Notes: generated by a model from the letters alone, not told the origin. A DNA stretch of 64,000 nucleotides from Cephalotus follicularis (GCA_001972305.1 BDDD01005897.1:63312-127311); one strand, 5' to 3'. Shown: positions 21,941 through 34,165, counted from the first letter of the stretch. A program made the numbers and translations.

Positions 21941-22376
21941 GAGTAGGAGAATTCCTCCCTTTCTTTTCTTTAATAAAGCAAGAACTACAGAATAGTTGTA
22001 GTAAGAAATAAGACCATATTCCTCAAACCCATGATTAAAATATATGACTAGTACTTTTGTTCAAGGTATGTCCTATTCTTAGATTCGGTCTGCTAGAGAT
22101 TTAATGCAACTTATATATAATTTGTGAGACTTTAAACTATGACCATCCGTTTCCTTTACATTTAATGAAGACGAAGAAATTTTCATTTTCTCATGCAGGA
22201 AGTCAATCGACATTTAGTTACACAAGATTCCTTTCATGTGGATCGACTCAAAAATTTCATTACCCTACTCCACTTGTATGCCATTTTGCTAGATCATTGA
22301 GTAACCTTGAACTTTCCAAAGAAGTACAGGCATAATGCCAACCATGCTTGCATGGCCAAAAAATTGCTGATTAAAG
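21941..22376. other. 3' flank of the SPEAR gene
   Basis: Sequence downstream of the stop codon at 22377 on the minus strand; it probably includes the 3' untranslated region. No other gene seen. Confidence 0.45.
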
Positions 22377-24339
22377 TCACAGTCTTAGCTCCAAATCTGG
22401 TTCTTGAGTATCACTTGATTCAGAATTGTGGCTACTTGAGCCCCTCGAGTCACTACGATGTTTCTTGCTCTTATCTTGCTGTGAATCCTACAAGCAGAAA
22501 ATGAGAAAAAATTAATATTTTTATCATAGTATACAAATTATATATTTTTCACTCTAATTACCAAACTTACGAATCATATTTTATTTGGATTAAATACTTT
22601 ATATGTATAGATTTAACATGTCAAATTTTAAATTAATTGAAAATCGATCTCTAACTATTTTATTTTTTCTTAAAAAATTCAACCGTTTTATAATTTTTTC
22701 ATTTAATAAAAGAATAACTAGTATATTATGACAAACATATTTATTTTCACATTTACATATATATTTGCCAGACTTTGTTGTAGAAATATATTAGATAAAT
22801 GTATGAACATTATGTCCAAAGTACAAACCAAAAAAAACTATTAAGAATAACTTAACAAATTCATAATATATGATGTGGCGTCCGGAAATAAGAATAACTA
22901 TATCAGATTTTTTTTTGCTTCTTTTTTGTTTATTTTCGCTAGTTATATGACATAATAGCATTACGGAAAGTGCAAACCTCAACAAGTAGATTTAGGAACT
23001 GTCTAGTCATGCTTGGTTGTGCATAATGTTGAGCCTTTAGGATGCCACTGCTAGGGCTCCAACTGTTGTAAAGGAATTTAACCCAATGATTAAGTCGCTC
23101 ACCAAAATTAATTCCTAGAACAATCTTCCAAAGAAACCAAAATAAAGATCCAGTTGCCAGCAGAAATCCCTTTGCCTATCAACACTAGGGTTCAAACTTA
23201 GTACCTCGTTGCAGTGGTTTGTGAATCACCATAACTGATGTTTGTTCTGTCATATTCACCTAGCCCCATCTGTAATATCAGGTGATTTGACCATTAATTA
23301 GGACCATACAGAGATTAAGCAAAGCAGACATGGAAAAAATAATTACAGGAAGAAAGTGTGAATTAATTCAAGTTTCAGGAACAACTATCTAGGGTTAGTG
23401 CAAATATATAGGTAATTAAGTGAAAAAAACTAAATTTCAAAGAAATGGTTATTAAGAATCTAGCTACTGATCAAGAGATCACGATAAGAAAACAGGCTCA
23501 TTTCAACTTTAAAAGATAAACCTTACTAGAATTCAGTGAATCCACAAACATTTTTGTTTCTTGTTTGACCCCACACTATACAGTTAATGTGTCACAGGGG
23601 TACGGGGCTAACACAATGAGTCGATGACTATACAATGAACAGTTATAAAGTGGTGGTTCACAAATCATTTAGAGGATTGGTGGTTCACAAATCATTTAGA
23701 GGATTATAGTGATGACCCGTCAATTATATTTTGAAAATAAATAAGAATATGATGCTAACAATGTAAATTATCCTCATAATTAAAACACACACCAAGATGC
23801 TTGGATGGTAGCCATGAGAAGCTGAGGAGGCGGCTGCTGCTGATGATGTTGAAGAATAAGAAAAAGATGATGATGGCGTTGATGAATAAGCTGTTTGCAC
23901 TCTCATATCCTCCTGCATGTATATTACACATAAAGAAAATAGAAAAGGAAAAGAAATAACTCCACTATAATGGTGCAAAACCCTATAAAACTACAAATAA
24001 CCATACTGTAAAAGAGAGAGAGTCTTTTGCTTCTTTCTTTACCAGCCCTTAAACCCCTAACATGAGAAAAGGTGACACAAGCACCAAACCACAAAGGCAA
24101 AAGAGGGCTAGTGAGAGAGAGGGTTTAATTACCTGGTTGAAATTAGTAGGATATGGAATGTGAGGTGAGGGATGGAAGCTACAACCCATTTGTCCATGTA
24201 ATCTGATCTTCTCCAATTGAGCAACACCAAGTCCTCTCTGTGGTTGTTTAGGCTTCTCTGGATTGCTCTTTTTGCCTTTCCTCGAAGACCCTCCTCTTTC
24301 ATCTCCCATGTTTGGCTCTCCCAAATAACTGCTACCCAT
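22377..24339 (-). CDS. SPEAR/TIE-type transcriptional adaptor with C-terminal EAR motif
   Basis: Five exons join in frame with GT-AG introns: 24339-24133, 23912-23793, 23269-23205, 23062-22978 and 22487-22377, giving 195 residues. Residues 23-50 hold the SPEAR signature (PKQPQRGLGVAQLEKIRLHG) preceded by basic residues, a likely nuclear signal. The middle is Ser/Ala-rich; then MGLGEYDRTNISYGDS and HYAQPSMTRQFLNLLVE, blocks typical of TIE proteins. The C-terminus DLELRL is an EAR (LxLxL) motif that recruits TOPLESS co-repressors. Known members (TIE1-4, SPL/NZZ) bridge TCP or other transcription factors to TOPLESS in leaf and floral organ development. The gene looks intact. The exon assembly is by eye and not checked against transcripts. 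Confidence 0.9.
23651..23705. repeat. ~28-bp tandem duplication in SPEAR intron 2
   Basis: GGTGGTTCACAAATCATTTA followed by GAGGATT occurs twice head to tail. It is noncoding and lies between exons 2 and 3. Confidence 0.85.
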
Positions 24340-24345
24340 CTTGTC

Positions 24346-24355
24346 CTTTATATAT
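24346..24355 (-). promoter_or_regulatory. TATA-like box very close to the SPEAR start codon
   Basis: TATATAAAGG on the minus strand ends only 7 bp before the ATG at 24339. If used, transcription would start near 24320 and translation would have to begin at Met11 (24309, AACATGGGAG context). If not used, the promoter lies further upstream and this is leader sequence. Confidence 0.3.
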
Positions 24356-24359
24356 GATA

Positions 24360-25508
24360 CGCAAAAGAGAGAGAGAACCCCAAAGCCTTCTCTTGCTGCA
24401 AATTTCTGTCAAGAAAATGATGAGAAACCAGAGATCATCATATGCCTTTTTTAAGCTTTTCACATCCCCATGTAATTATTGTATAGCTGGATTAGATTGC
24501 TTAGGATTTTCTATGCTCCTTTTCCACACTTTCTCTTTTGCCTCTATATTTAAAAACTTCTGCAAATTGTTTATTATTATAGTAAGATATTTTAATAATT
24601 AACTGTTTATTGTACCCTTTAGTCTATGACTTTGAAAGCGATTGCATCTGATTTAATGAGTTATAATACGGTATTAGTTGAGAGGATTCTTAGATATACA
24701 CACAATTTTATTGGTGCCTCAAGTTAAATATTGTTTACTCAAAAATTCTTTCAAGTAAAAAGATGATTAGATTGCATTGATAATGTAACTTCTTTGGATT
24801 GAGATGGATCCCACTTTGCATGTGGTTTTCCAGTTGCATGATCAAATGGTCCCAGAATTTTTATAAGCAACTAATTATAAGAAAGGAAAACTATAAAATA
24901 TATAATTAAATGCTAAAAAATAATTATGAAGTTAGACCAAATCACATTTAAATTATAAATTCTAGAGATCTTGTTTGCAGTTTCTGGGGATTGTCTTCTT
25001 GGGAGAAATAAATTATAAAGCTCTCTGCATATAATATCGAAAGTTGTGATCGACAATCGAATATTTTATTTGAATGTTTTCATAAAGAAGCCTTGAATGT
25101 AAAATATATATTTCTCAAAGAGCTTAATCCTCAAATTTAAGTAGTTCCTTTATTATTAAATATAGGAAATCAAAACATAAATAAGAGTGATGTAGATCTC
25201 ATGTTATGAACCAAATCTAAGTGAGCTGTTGCACGCATGATTTGTGGATCATATTTTATGCGTTGTTTGTGTGGTGGAAAGCCAGAATCCTCTAATTTAT
25301 TACACAGACATGTGAAACTCATGCAATGACCTAAAACTCCCCAATTAGCTCTCCAATGTGTTATAATCAAAAGTATTATAATGAAAAGTTTGTATTTACG
25401 CTTTTAAACCTACACGAATCTACTGATCGAGCTAGCTAGTCATGGCCCACTTCGCAGTAGGGAAATGGTGGTGGATTGTCAAAATATAGTTACAAATTAA
25501 AAAATATA
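24360..25508. other. Upstream flank of the SPEAR gene
   Basis: AT-rich with a GA run at 24364-24376. No convincing coding frame. Probably promoter DNA of the SPEAR gene. Confidence 0.45.
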
Positions 25509-25513
25509 TAAAA

Positions 25514-26806
25514 TGTTAATTTTAATTTTATATTATATTATGGACTGTGCATGCCATAACATGTGTTCTGCACATGCAGTTATGCGCCCGAACTTAGATG
25601 CCTGTGAATAATCATAGTGAATGAATGATAGAAATAAGTGTATTGAAATGATGGCAACAGTGAAGAAAAATATATAATAGAATGATAAGTGCATATGAGT
25701 GAAGTAAGAGATAAGTGAATTAGTGATAAGTGCAGTAGTAATAAATAAATGATATCACCTGCATTGTATAGGAAGTGTCATGCACAATGTACTCTAGTCG
25801 GACATAAAAAAAATGAATTATAAATGTTAAAGAAAAGGAATAGGATTTGTAAAGGAAGTTTAAGGATGATTCCAAGCTGGTGAGTCCAACTGGGGAGAAT
25901 TCCGCCGAGCAGGTGAACCCGATGGGTGAATACCGCGAGGCAGGTGATCCTCGGACGAATCCGCTAATGGTGAACCTAAAGGTGAATTCCGCCAGTGCTG
26001 GTGATCCAAAGGGTGAACCGTCAGAGCAGGTGAGCAAATGGCGAATTCCGCTCGGCAGGTGAACCCGGAGGAGAATTCCGCGGGCAGGTGAGCCTAAAGG
26101 TGAACCATGTTTAATGACCAAACCATAGGATGACCGGACTAGACTCCTCAGTGATATGATTTGTTATGTATAGTTCGAGTTGAGCAGTCCGAGAATAAAG
26201 GATATTAATGATTATTCCTGTTCTGGCTCCTTTGTCTTAACATCTTGAGCGCGTTATCGCTCCTCCTTCAGTAGGGGATGCCGAGGGAAGGTTTATGATA
26301 ATTGTTAATGATTGTTATGGAATGATACTATCATCGACTGTCCTTGACTGTTCATTGATTGGATTATATTGTTATATATATATTGCATCTCTCATTTGCA
26401 TTGCATACGCTTGCTGCATCTGCATTCATAAATGCACGGTGGTAGTTCCTACACGATCAGTGGTCGCTGACCCATTGCATTTAATGTAATGGGTCAGGTA
26501 CAGGTGGAGCTTCGCAGCTAGCCAAGGATTGAAGCCCCGGGTGAATCTCCTCCACAGCAGATCGACGATCAACCTATTTATATTTTTGAATATTGTATTT
26601 CTTGACCTGCCGACATGTGGCAGAGCTTTTATGATCAGTATTGTATAACTTCGGGTTTATCCACACATATGATATTAAATTGAATTTATTCCGCATGCAT
26701 TATTATATTGTTGAAAGTCTTTAATTTCCGCTGAATATTAAATGAATGATACTGTTAGTAGCGCGTCAAACCTTGGGGGTTGACCCTTGGGGTTTGGGGC
26801 GTTACA
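25514..26806 (+). mobile_element. Ty3/gypsy solo LTR with internal minisatellite
   Basis: TGTTAATTTT...GGGGCGTTACA, 1293 bp, flanked by TAAAA on both sides (25509-25513 and 26807-26811). The 3' part is almost identical to 27178-27923, which is followed by a tRNA-Met primer site, so the orientation is plus. The left end lies in AT-rich DNA, so the start is less certain than the end. Confidence 0.65.
25879..26106 (+). repeat. Degenerate ~30-bp minisatellite in the LTR
   Basis: About eight units beginning GGTGA (GGTGAACCCGATGGGTGAAT, GGTGAGCAAATGGCGAATTC, ...) with a shared AATTCCGC core. The second LTR copy starts within unit 7 (27178), so a break or recombination occurred in this array. Confidence 0.75.
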
Positions 26807-26811
26807 TAAAA

Positions 26812-27177
26812 TTTCTAGTGCTATTTTATTATTTTTGTTATGGTCATATTTTATTTTTTCTAGTACTATCTTCTTATTTTTAAAGTTAGCCTTGACCTTC
26901 CAGATGTAAAATTTCTGTATATATATATAGGGGTTGAGAGATATGAGCAATTATGTGAATAATAGACATGAAATAATTGTATTTATGTAAATTTTAAATA
27001 TTGTAATTAAACTTATATTCTCGTAGGTATAATATTTTATTCATATTGTTGCTCACATAAGGGACGTGAGAATTGCTCACATCCCTTTTCCCCACATATA
27101 TTAGCATGTTAACTTTGTTTCAATGCTTATTTATCATCTCAACTTCAGAAATATTTATTTCGATACTTCAACTTTTG
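26812..27177. other. 366-bp spacer between two gypsy LTR copies
   Basis: AT-rich. Contains inverted pieces (GAGCAATTATGTGAA near 26945 and AATTGCTCACAT near 27070) that may be a small degraded MITE. No gene. Confidence 0.4.
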
Positions 27178-27923
27178 GAACCCGGAGGAGAATTCCGCGG
27201 GCAGGTGAGCCTAAAGGTGAACCATGTATAATGACCAAACCATAGGATGACCGGACTAGACTCCTCAGTGATATGATTTGTTATGTATAGTTCGAGTTGA
27301 GCAGTCCGAGAATAAAGGATATTAATGATTATTCCTGTTCTGGCTCCTTTGCCTTAACGTCTGGAGCGCGTTATCGCTCCTCCTTCAGTAGGAGATGCCG
27401 AGGGAAGGTTTATGATAATTGTTAATGATTGTTGTGGAATGATACTATCATCGACTGTTCTTGACTGTTCATTGATTGGATTATATTGTTATATATATAT
27501 TGCATCTCTCATTTGCATTGCATTCGCTTGCTGCATCTGCATTCATAAATGCACGGTGGTAGTTCCTACACGACCAGTGGTCGCTGACCTATTGCATTTA
27601 ATGTAATGGGTCAGGTACAGGTGGAGCTTCGCAGCTAGCCAAGGATTGAAGCCCTGGGTGAATCTCCTCCACAGCAGATCGACGATCAACCTATTTATAT
27701 TTTTGAATATTGTATTTCTTGACCTGCCGACATGTGGCAGAGCTTTTATGATCAGTATTGTATAACTTCGGGTTTATCCACACATATGATATTAAATTGA
27801 ATTTATTCCGCATGCATTATTATATTGTTGAAAGTCTTTAATTTCCGCTGAATATTAAATGAATGATACTGTTAATAGCGCGTCAAACCTTGGGGGTTGA
27901 CCCTTGGGGTTTGGGGCGTTACA
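27178..27923 (+). repeat. 5'-truncated gypsy LTR
   Basis: Matches ~26060-26806 with about a dozen substitutions in 745 bp (roughly 98% by eye). It ends GGGGCGTTACA and is followed directly by a primer site. The first ~550 bp of the LTR is missing. Confidence 0.85.
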
Positions 27924-27927
27924 GTTT

Positions 27928-27939
27928 TGGTATCAGAGC
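27928..27939 (+). other. tRNA-Met primer binding site
   Basis: TGGTATCAGAGC is the standard plant initiator-methionine tRNA primer site; it sits 4 bp inside the LTR. Confidence 0.85.
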
Positions 27940-28806
27940 CGAGGTTCTCCTATTCTGGATACCCCAGTAAGGAGTCCTTGGCTTATAAAGTCATTGCATG
28001 CGGACAAGCGAGTGGATATTAACCCTTTAAAGTTATACAAATGTGAAGTTTGACGGTCGTCGAAATAGTACTGCACGAGGATCAAGAACCGAGACGTTGA
28101 ATGGACGTACTTGAACTCTGAGAGATGCAGAAGAAGAGAATGTAGCCCAAGAGGCTGAAATGGTAACGAGTCCATGACGAATGGAATGGATAAGTGATTG
28201 ATAGACTGAATGGTTAAGGGGACCCTAAGCTAGGACCCTCGGGGACTAGCTAATGAGTAATTGAGTAAATGATTGATTGCATAATGGATTGACGGAATGA
28301 AGGACTGTGTGAATGATTGAATGATTGATTGGACAGTTAAGTGGATAAATGACTGAATAGAAAAGGGATGCGGTTAACTAACTGTATATATACTGGTATG
28401 GGACGGTATATATATATTTAGTCAACCACTAGATGTTAACTATTTATGTATATGTTGGTATGAGACGACATATATATACTTAGTCAGCTTCTAGATTCCC
28501 AATAGAATGCTAAGATATTGGAATGAGACTGAATGGACTAAGAATGAATGGGTTGCGATTGAATGGACTGTTAACGGATGGGTCGTGAATGAACAAATTG
28601 AATGATTACGGATTGTACGGTCATGGAATGATGGGCTATTTGCACATAATACGTGCGTGAATTGAGATAGAAAGGTGTAACCTTCAATGTGTCAGGACAA
28701 CCCCCGTTCCAGTTTATTGAAACTTTAGAATGTCAACCGATTCAAATGATATCCACTATGGAGATTGACAACTATTAAGACAAGGTCGTAATGTTACCTG
28801 GCCCAT
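27940..28806 (+). other. Degraded 5' internal region of the gypsy element
   Basis: No gag frame survives. Positions 28160-28370 are low-complexity repeats of GAATGATTGA-like words, and 28375-28495 contain a ~63-bp direct repeat (GGTATGGGACGG and GGTATGAGACGA, each followed by a TATATATA run and TTAGTCA). Confidence 0.5.
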
Positions 28807-30695
28807 GTGGGCGATGGCAGAAGATGGACACCAAAGTTGGTGGTGCTCCGGGATGTGTTTCTGGAGGAATTAACACCGTTACCTCCTGAAAGGGCCATGG
28901 AATGTTTTAATGATATTCTGTCAGAGACAACACCTATATCGAGAGCTCCCTATAGAATGACTCCCCCTAAATTGAAGGAACTAAACGTGCGATTGTTGGA
29001 GCTACTCGATAAGGGTTCTATGGGACCGAGTGTTTCTCCATGTGAAGCACCGGTCTTGATTGTTAAAAAGAAAGACGGATCGTTGCGAATAGGCACTGAC
29101 TGTCGACAGCTCAATAAGGTGACTGTTAAGAATAAATATTCACTCCCGCATATCGATGAATCATTTGATCTACTGAGGGTATCAACGGTGTTCTCTAAAC
29201 TGGATCTGGGAGCCGGATGTCATCAGCTCCGAATCCTGAAGGAAGATATTCTGAAGACAATTTTTAGATCACGATATGGACATTATGGGAATTGTAGTAA
29301 TGCCGTTCGGGGTGACCAATGCCCTACTACATTTATGAGTTTAATGAATCAAGTGTGCAGTCCATATCTTGATTTCTTTATTGCAATCCTTATTGATGAT
29401 ATCCTGGTGTGCTCGAAGGTAATGGAAGAGCATAGAGAACATCTACACTTGGCATTGCAAACTGTTAGAGATCATTGGTTATATGCCAAGTTCAATAAAT
29501 GAAAATTTTGGTTGGCAGACGTAGCCTTTTAGGGACATATTATATCCAGTACCGGATTGTTAAGTGGATCCTTCAAATATTGAAGCGGGTAAAGCCTGGA
29601 AATAATCAAAGAATGTGACAGAGATCCGAGGGTCGATGCGTCCATGATAACGCGCATGGCTCTCCTCTGCATGTAACAGTGTCGAGCTCTCCATCTCGAG
29701 CTCCACTAACAAGCAACGAATAGCTATCGTCATGCGCCCAAGATTCCGTGTATGATTCTCCTCTAGTAATGTCCGGGCAAGCTACGCCATGACAAGCTCC
29801 CTACCGGCAACGATGAGCATAGCAACTATGCGCCAGCATGCACTGAGCTGTTCTCTGCCATGCATACCGATCCTATGTCCCGAGCTCTAACTCAGGCATC
29901 AGGGACACAATGGTGTAGTGCATCGTAACTCTCTTGCATAAGAACTCTCCTCTGCTATAAACGGCGTATAGCTCTGAGGATGGGCATCTAGTGTCCTAAG
30001 CATAGCATAGTACCGAGCACTGTCCAGGGCTCTGCTAGGCGTGCCGAGCGCTTCACATTGTGAGCGTACAGCGCCGAGATTCCCCCTGGCAACTACGAGC
30101 TCCCCCATATGTGCATGATGTAATCCTGACCCTTGCCTTACATGCATACCCAATAATGTGAGGAAGCTTCCTTGGCGTGACAAGATGCTAATGTTGTTTT
30201 GTTAGAAGATGCTCACGCACAGCTACTCCTCTGACTTGATTGACGCAGAAGAATGTAGCTTTTAAATGGAATGGACAATGTGAATGGATCTTCCAGGAGC
30301 TCAACCATCATTTGACTTCTGCGCCTATCTTGGCTTGCCGGAAGGCAATGAAGATTTAGTGATGCATCAGGCAGTGGCTTGTGTTATGTCTTGACTTAAA
30401 AATGAAAGGGCGACCATATACGCTTCACGGAGTTACCCAATAACTATAATTATGGACCTAGTACCATCCAGGCAAAGCTAATGTGGTTGCAGATGCTCTT
30501 AGTCGCCGATTAGCTTGCCTAACCATTGCTCATATTCAGACACGTCCATGGCTAATGGACCGAATCCGTGAATATCAAAGCCACGATGGTGATCTTCTCA
30601 AGCTAGCTTTGAGCGAAGACGGAGGGTTGAAGACGGATTTCTCTGTACAAGGCGACGGATTAAAAGGGAAAAGTACAATTGTGACACCCCACTAA
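28807..30695 (+). pseudogene. Tekay-like gypsy pol remnant (RT, RNase H/integrase edge)
   Basis: A 231-codon frame at 28807-29502 has SRAPYRMTPPKLKELNVRLL, SVSPCEAPVLIVKKKDGSLR and ILIDDILVCSK (catalytic DD at ~29395), all Ty3/gypsy reverse transcriptase marks closest to the Tekay/Del chromovirus pattern. It stops at 29500, continues in pieces to ~29634, is interrupted by an unrelated ~560-bp block, resumes at ~30195 (LTQKNVAFKWNG), and has VVADALSRRL, the RNase H/integrase junction, near 30482. Several substitutions hit conserved residues (LDLGAGCHQL). It is not functional. Confidence 0.8.
29635..30194. other. ~560-bp GC-richer insert of unknown origin in the gypsy pol
   Basis: Gypsy coding similarity stops at ATCCGAGGG and resumes after this block. 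The insert is richer in GC than its surroundings, and its minus strand has a 94-codon frame (MSRQGSFLTLLGMHVRQGSG...) and neighbouring helical-looking frames. I do not recognise the protein. No terminal repeats or target duplication were found. Confidence 0.5.
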
Positions 30696-31061
30696 GAGTG
30701 GGTAAAGAGGAAAGGGCTATCCATGAGATGGAGCCGCCCTTTGTGACAGAAATGAACCGGATCCATCGAAAAGAGAAAAAGTATGGTTGTGCTATATAAG
30801 AAATGATCATTGCACCTAATTACATGAGGCGCCATTTGATGGATTGGCTGAGGAGTTAGTGGAAACTCCAAGGTTAAGCGTGCTACGCTCATGGCAAAAC
30901 CACATGGGAAGTCTGACCAATCCATCAATTAGGACAAAACTGTGATGGCCCACGTGTAAACGCAGATGTATGAGAGCTGTATGTTCTGTGTGGGACAAAA
31001 GCAGACAATTTCTCATGTGTCTAAGGATCGGGTCGTTACAATTGATATCAGAGACGGACCC

Positions 31062-33490
31062 TGTAACACCTCGCGCCCGGAGGGCGGACACGTGGCATTA
31101 CTCTCAATCCAATAAACAATACAATGGTCGGGACTAGCAATATAAAAATGCGGTAAAACTTAAAACTTTACAATATGCGGAAGATACAATGCAGTAATTC
31201 ATCCATGCGATATAATACAATACAAATTCTGTTACAATACTATGCCAGTCATTTTATTATAATACATTTTCAATACAATACTCATCATCAGTCTCATATG
31301 TACAATCTACAATACAAGCTCTGTCACATCAAAACGGTCATGTGGTCGCACCGAATCTTCAATCATTCTATCTGCTGCTACTTGCTGCCCTACCTATGCC
31401 GCACACAAAATGTACAATACAGCCCCACCCCGAAGGATGGGGTTAGCCACAAGGCTAAGTAGAAACCCTATACAACATGTATATATGTACAATGTGCAAT
31501 ATCGATAACAATCTATGCAATATCAATGTGCGGTGTACAATATCAATGCATGATATGGCAATGCATGTATACAATTGGTGATCTGACTATCCATATGACA
31601 CTGGCCCATAACAGAGTATATGAATAGGATCTATAACAATCAATCAATAGCAGACACTCGGTGGTGGTGTATGAAGCACCCAATCAATCAATCATATCCT
31701 ATAGAGCATGTGACCTCGGGTCAATACAATGTCAGTCAGTAACAGTGATCTATCCCATGGAAGGTAGTCCTTCAAAAAAGGTGGGATATCTATCTACTCG
31801 TCATGGACTGATCAAGTCTCCGACTCATAGATCTTTCAGCTAATGGCTGGGTCAAAACAGTCTCGATGTGATACAACCGAGGAAGCTATTATACCGTCAG
31901 GGAGCTATGGCCCTCAAGGGAGCATCAATCGTCAATCAATAATAGTACTGCTCGTCAGCAGGTCAATATAATACAATAAATGAAACGATCGACGGAATAT
32001 GTGGACAGAGTCAACAACCTAACGTGCCGACGCGAATCATAAGGTCGCTCTATAGGATCCATACAATACAATCAATTTGTCAGTACACTGTCAATACAAT
32101 GCCAATAAGTGGTGATGTCTAATGGAGAAATGGGAATGTGCGTCCAACGTTCCGAACTTAGACTCACAACACTCATGACTCAATCAATCAATCAATAGAC
32201 AATAGACGGTGACAATCAAATGAAGAGATAGGAAAGAACATCTATCCGATTAAAGAAAGTCACTAGGTCATCGCCTATGGCTCAAGCTGTCACTTTATCA
32301 ATCTATCAATTCAATCTTTGAAAATCATGGAAAACTGTGTTTCAAACGCTTGAATACCTCAAGTGAGGCTCCAGTCAAGCGGCAATATGAAAAGAAGTTG
32401 AAAATTAGCTTTAAAACATCAATTTTCCAAAACATGGCGTTAGGCGTCAACGCTATAGATATACGCGTCGACGCTTAACATTCACTTTCAATAATAGGCT
32501 GATGAGCGCCAACGCCCTTGGCCGAAGGCGTCGGCGCGCATCGCGTTTTTAAAAACCAGTAGATTTAGGTGTTAATCCCATGGCTCAAGGCGTTGACGCG
32601 TAAACAGAAGGCATCGACACTGAGATGGCTGGTATGATTTACGTTGACGTTTTTTCTGGAAAAAGGAAATCCCAGATCATAGGCGTCAACGCCAAAAATA
32701 CACGTTGACGCTAATGTCGATTAAAACAGTTCAAAAGCATCAAGGCGTTGACGCCAATGGGCTAGGCGTCGACGTCTGTGCTGGAGAAAAACCAGTTTTC
32801 AGCAGAAAAGTAGCCAATCTCATGTCAAAATCCATTTTAAAGTCATTCTTTGAAAACCAAGGGTTAAAATCAGTCATTTAAGGTTAGTAAAACTTGTTAC
32901 AACCTTCATATTTCAGTTTCAATCCTTCTAGATCAGTTAGATTGAGGATTTCATTTCAAAACCCTTATTTTCCAATTCAACACAATTCAATCATTCAATC
33001 ACTCAATTCAATCGTTCAATCAGTTAAGCAATAGACAATACAAGTAGATAAGTCCTACCTAATATCGTAGCTTCAACAGTTGAGCAAACGATTGATCAAT
33101 CGGTAGAAATCACGCAAGAACCCACTCTTTTCTTGTTCAATCGGCAAGGAAAAGACTTACAATCGTTGCTTGTCGTTGGAGCAGCAAATCCGAAGCTGTA
33201 AGGGGGAGAGGGAGGCTGCCGGCTGGGAGAGTGAGAGAGAGAGAGAAATGAGAAATGAGATAAAATGAGAGGAAATGGACAAGAGAATACACTTATATAG
33301 TCAATTTGACCGATTTTCTAAAACTCAGCCCAAAATCCTGATCATACATGCATATAATAGATACAATAACCAATGGGTATAGGAATACCTCACTTCAATA
33401 CAGTACAATACAGTTCAATACGGTACAATACGGTACAGTATATCCATGAACAGTGTTCAATTGTACAGAAAGGGAATTTGGGTCGTTACA
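31062..33490 (+). mobile_element. 2.4-kb solo LTR inside the TRIM
   Basis: TGTAACACCTCGCG...GGGTCGTTACA with a perfect GACCC duplication on each side (31057-31061 and 33491-33495). Length and ends fit a Ty3/gypsy LTR. Much of the interior is simple AATACA/CAATCAAT-like sequence (31190-32230). It carries GACACGTGGC 25 bp from its tip and an array of GCGTYRACGC palindromes. No coding region. Confidence 0.8.
32430..32790. repeat. Array of GCGTYRACGC palindromes in the solo LTR
   Basis: Around eleven copies of GGCGTCAACGC, GCGTCGACGC, GGCGTTGACGC and variants in 360 bp, in both orientations, at irregular spacing. The core is palindromic. The same core recurs in the Sirevirus-like LTR at 34285-34625, though the two LTRs are otherwise unrelated. 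Confidence 0.8.
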
Positions 33491-33844
33491 GACCCCCTCT
33501 AGTAGATGTGGTTTGGGGGCAAAGAGGAAAGGGCTATTCATGAGATGAAGCATAAAGAGGAAAGGGCTATCCATGAGATGGAGCCGCCCTTTGTGACAGG
33601 AAAGAACTGGATCCATCGAAAAGGGAAAAAGTATGCATGAGGCGCCTTTTGATGGATTGGCTGAGGAGTTAGTGAAAACTCTAAGGTTAAGCGTGCTACG
33701 CTCAGGGAAGCCTGACCAATCCATCAATTAGGACAAAAATGTGATGGCCCACGTGGAAACGCAGATGTATGAGCATTGTATATTCTGCGTAGGACAAAAG
33801 TGGATAATTTCTCATGTGGTTAAGGATCGGGTCATTACAACAAT

Positions 33845-34165
33845 TTAGTCCATCATGTTTTGTGTCAAAATCAATCAACAGAGTTAAAAAGTCAAGTAAA
33901 TATAGGGACTAAAGTGTCCGGTCAACACTCATATTTAAGCATTATTGTGTCTTTATTATCAAACATCGTGGACTAATTTGTCTTTTATCCTAACGGAATT
34001 GTTAACGATCAACAAACGAAGAGACTAATGTGTCCAGTCAACATTCATAGTCAATAAAGAACATGTTATTTGTCATAATAAAACGAATAAAATGTCTATG
34101 ATACCAAACATTAGGGACTAAATTATACTTTTATAAATGTATTAGATTACAGAAGTAATGTATTA
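33845..34165. other. Intergenic DNA with short dispersed repeats
   Basis: The words GGGACTAAAGTGTCCGGTCA, GAGACTAATGTGTCCAGTCA, GGACTAATTTGTC and GGGACTAAATTATAC recur within 250 bp. Such direct repeats look like the subterminal part of a DNA transposon, but no termini were seen. It does not continue the gypsy pol interrupted by the TRIM. Confidence 0.4.

Larger units (their letters stand above)
30680..33839 (+). mobile_element. TRIM: miniature LTR element split by a solo LTR
   Basis: Left LTR 30680-31040 (361 bp, TGTGACACCCC...GTCGTTACA) and right LTR ~33507-33839 are close copies. The target duplication ACAAT is perfect (30675-30679 and 33840-33844). Inside, only a decayed primer site (TTGATATCAGAGA) and ~11 bp before the right LTR remain once the 31062-33490 insertion is removed, so the original element was about 730 bp with no coding capacity, the definition of a terminal-repeat retrotransposon in miniature. 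Confidence 0.82.

Noticed and set aside
26295-27606. Two matching 64-codon frames (26295-26489 and 27412-27606)
   Set aside because: They are the same LTR sequence in two copies; conservation is explained by recent duplication, not coding selection.
33395-33727. 110-codon minus-strand frame over the TRIM right LTR
   Set aside because: It crosses the boundary between two different insertions and matches the frame over the left LTR only because the LTRs are repeats.
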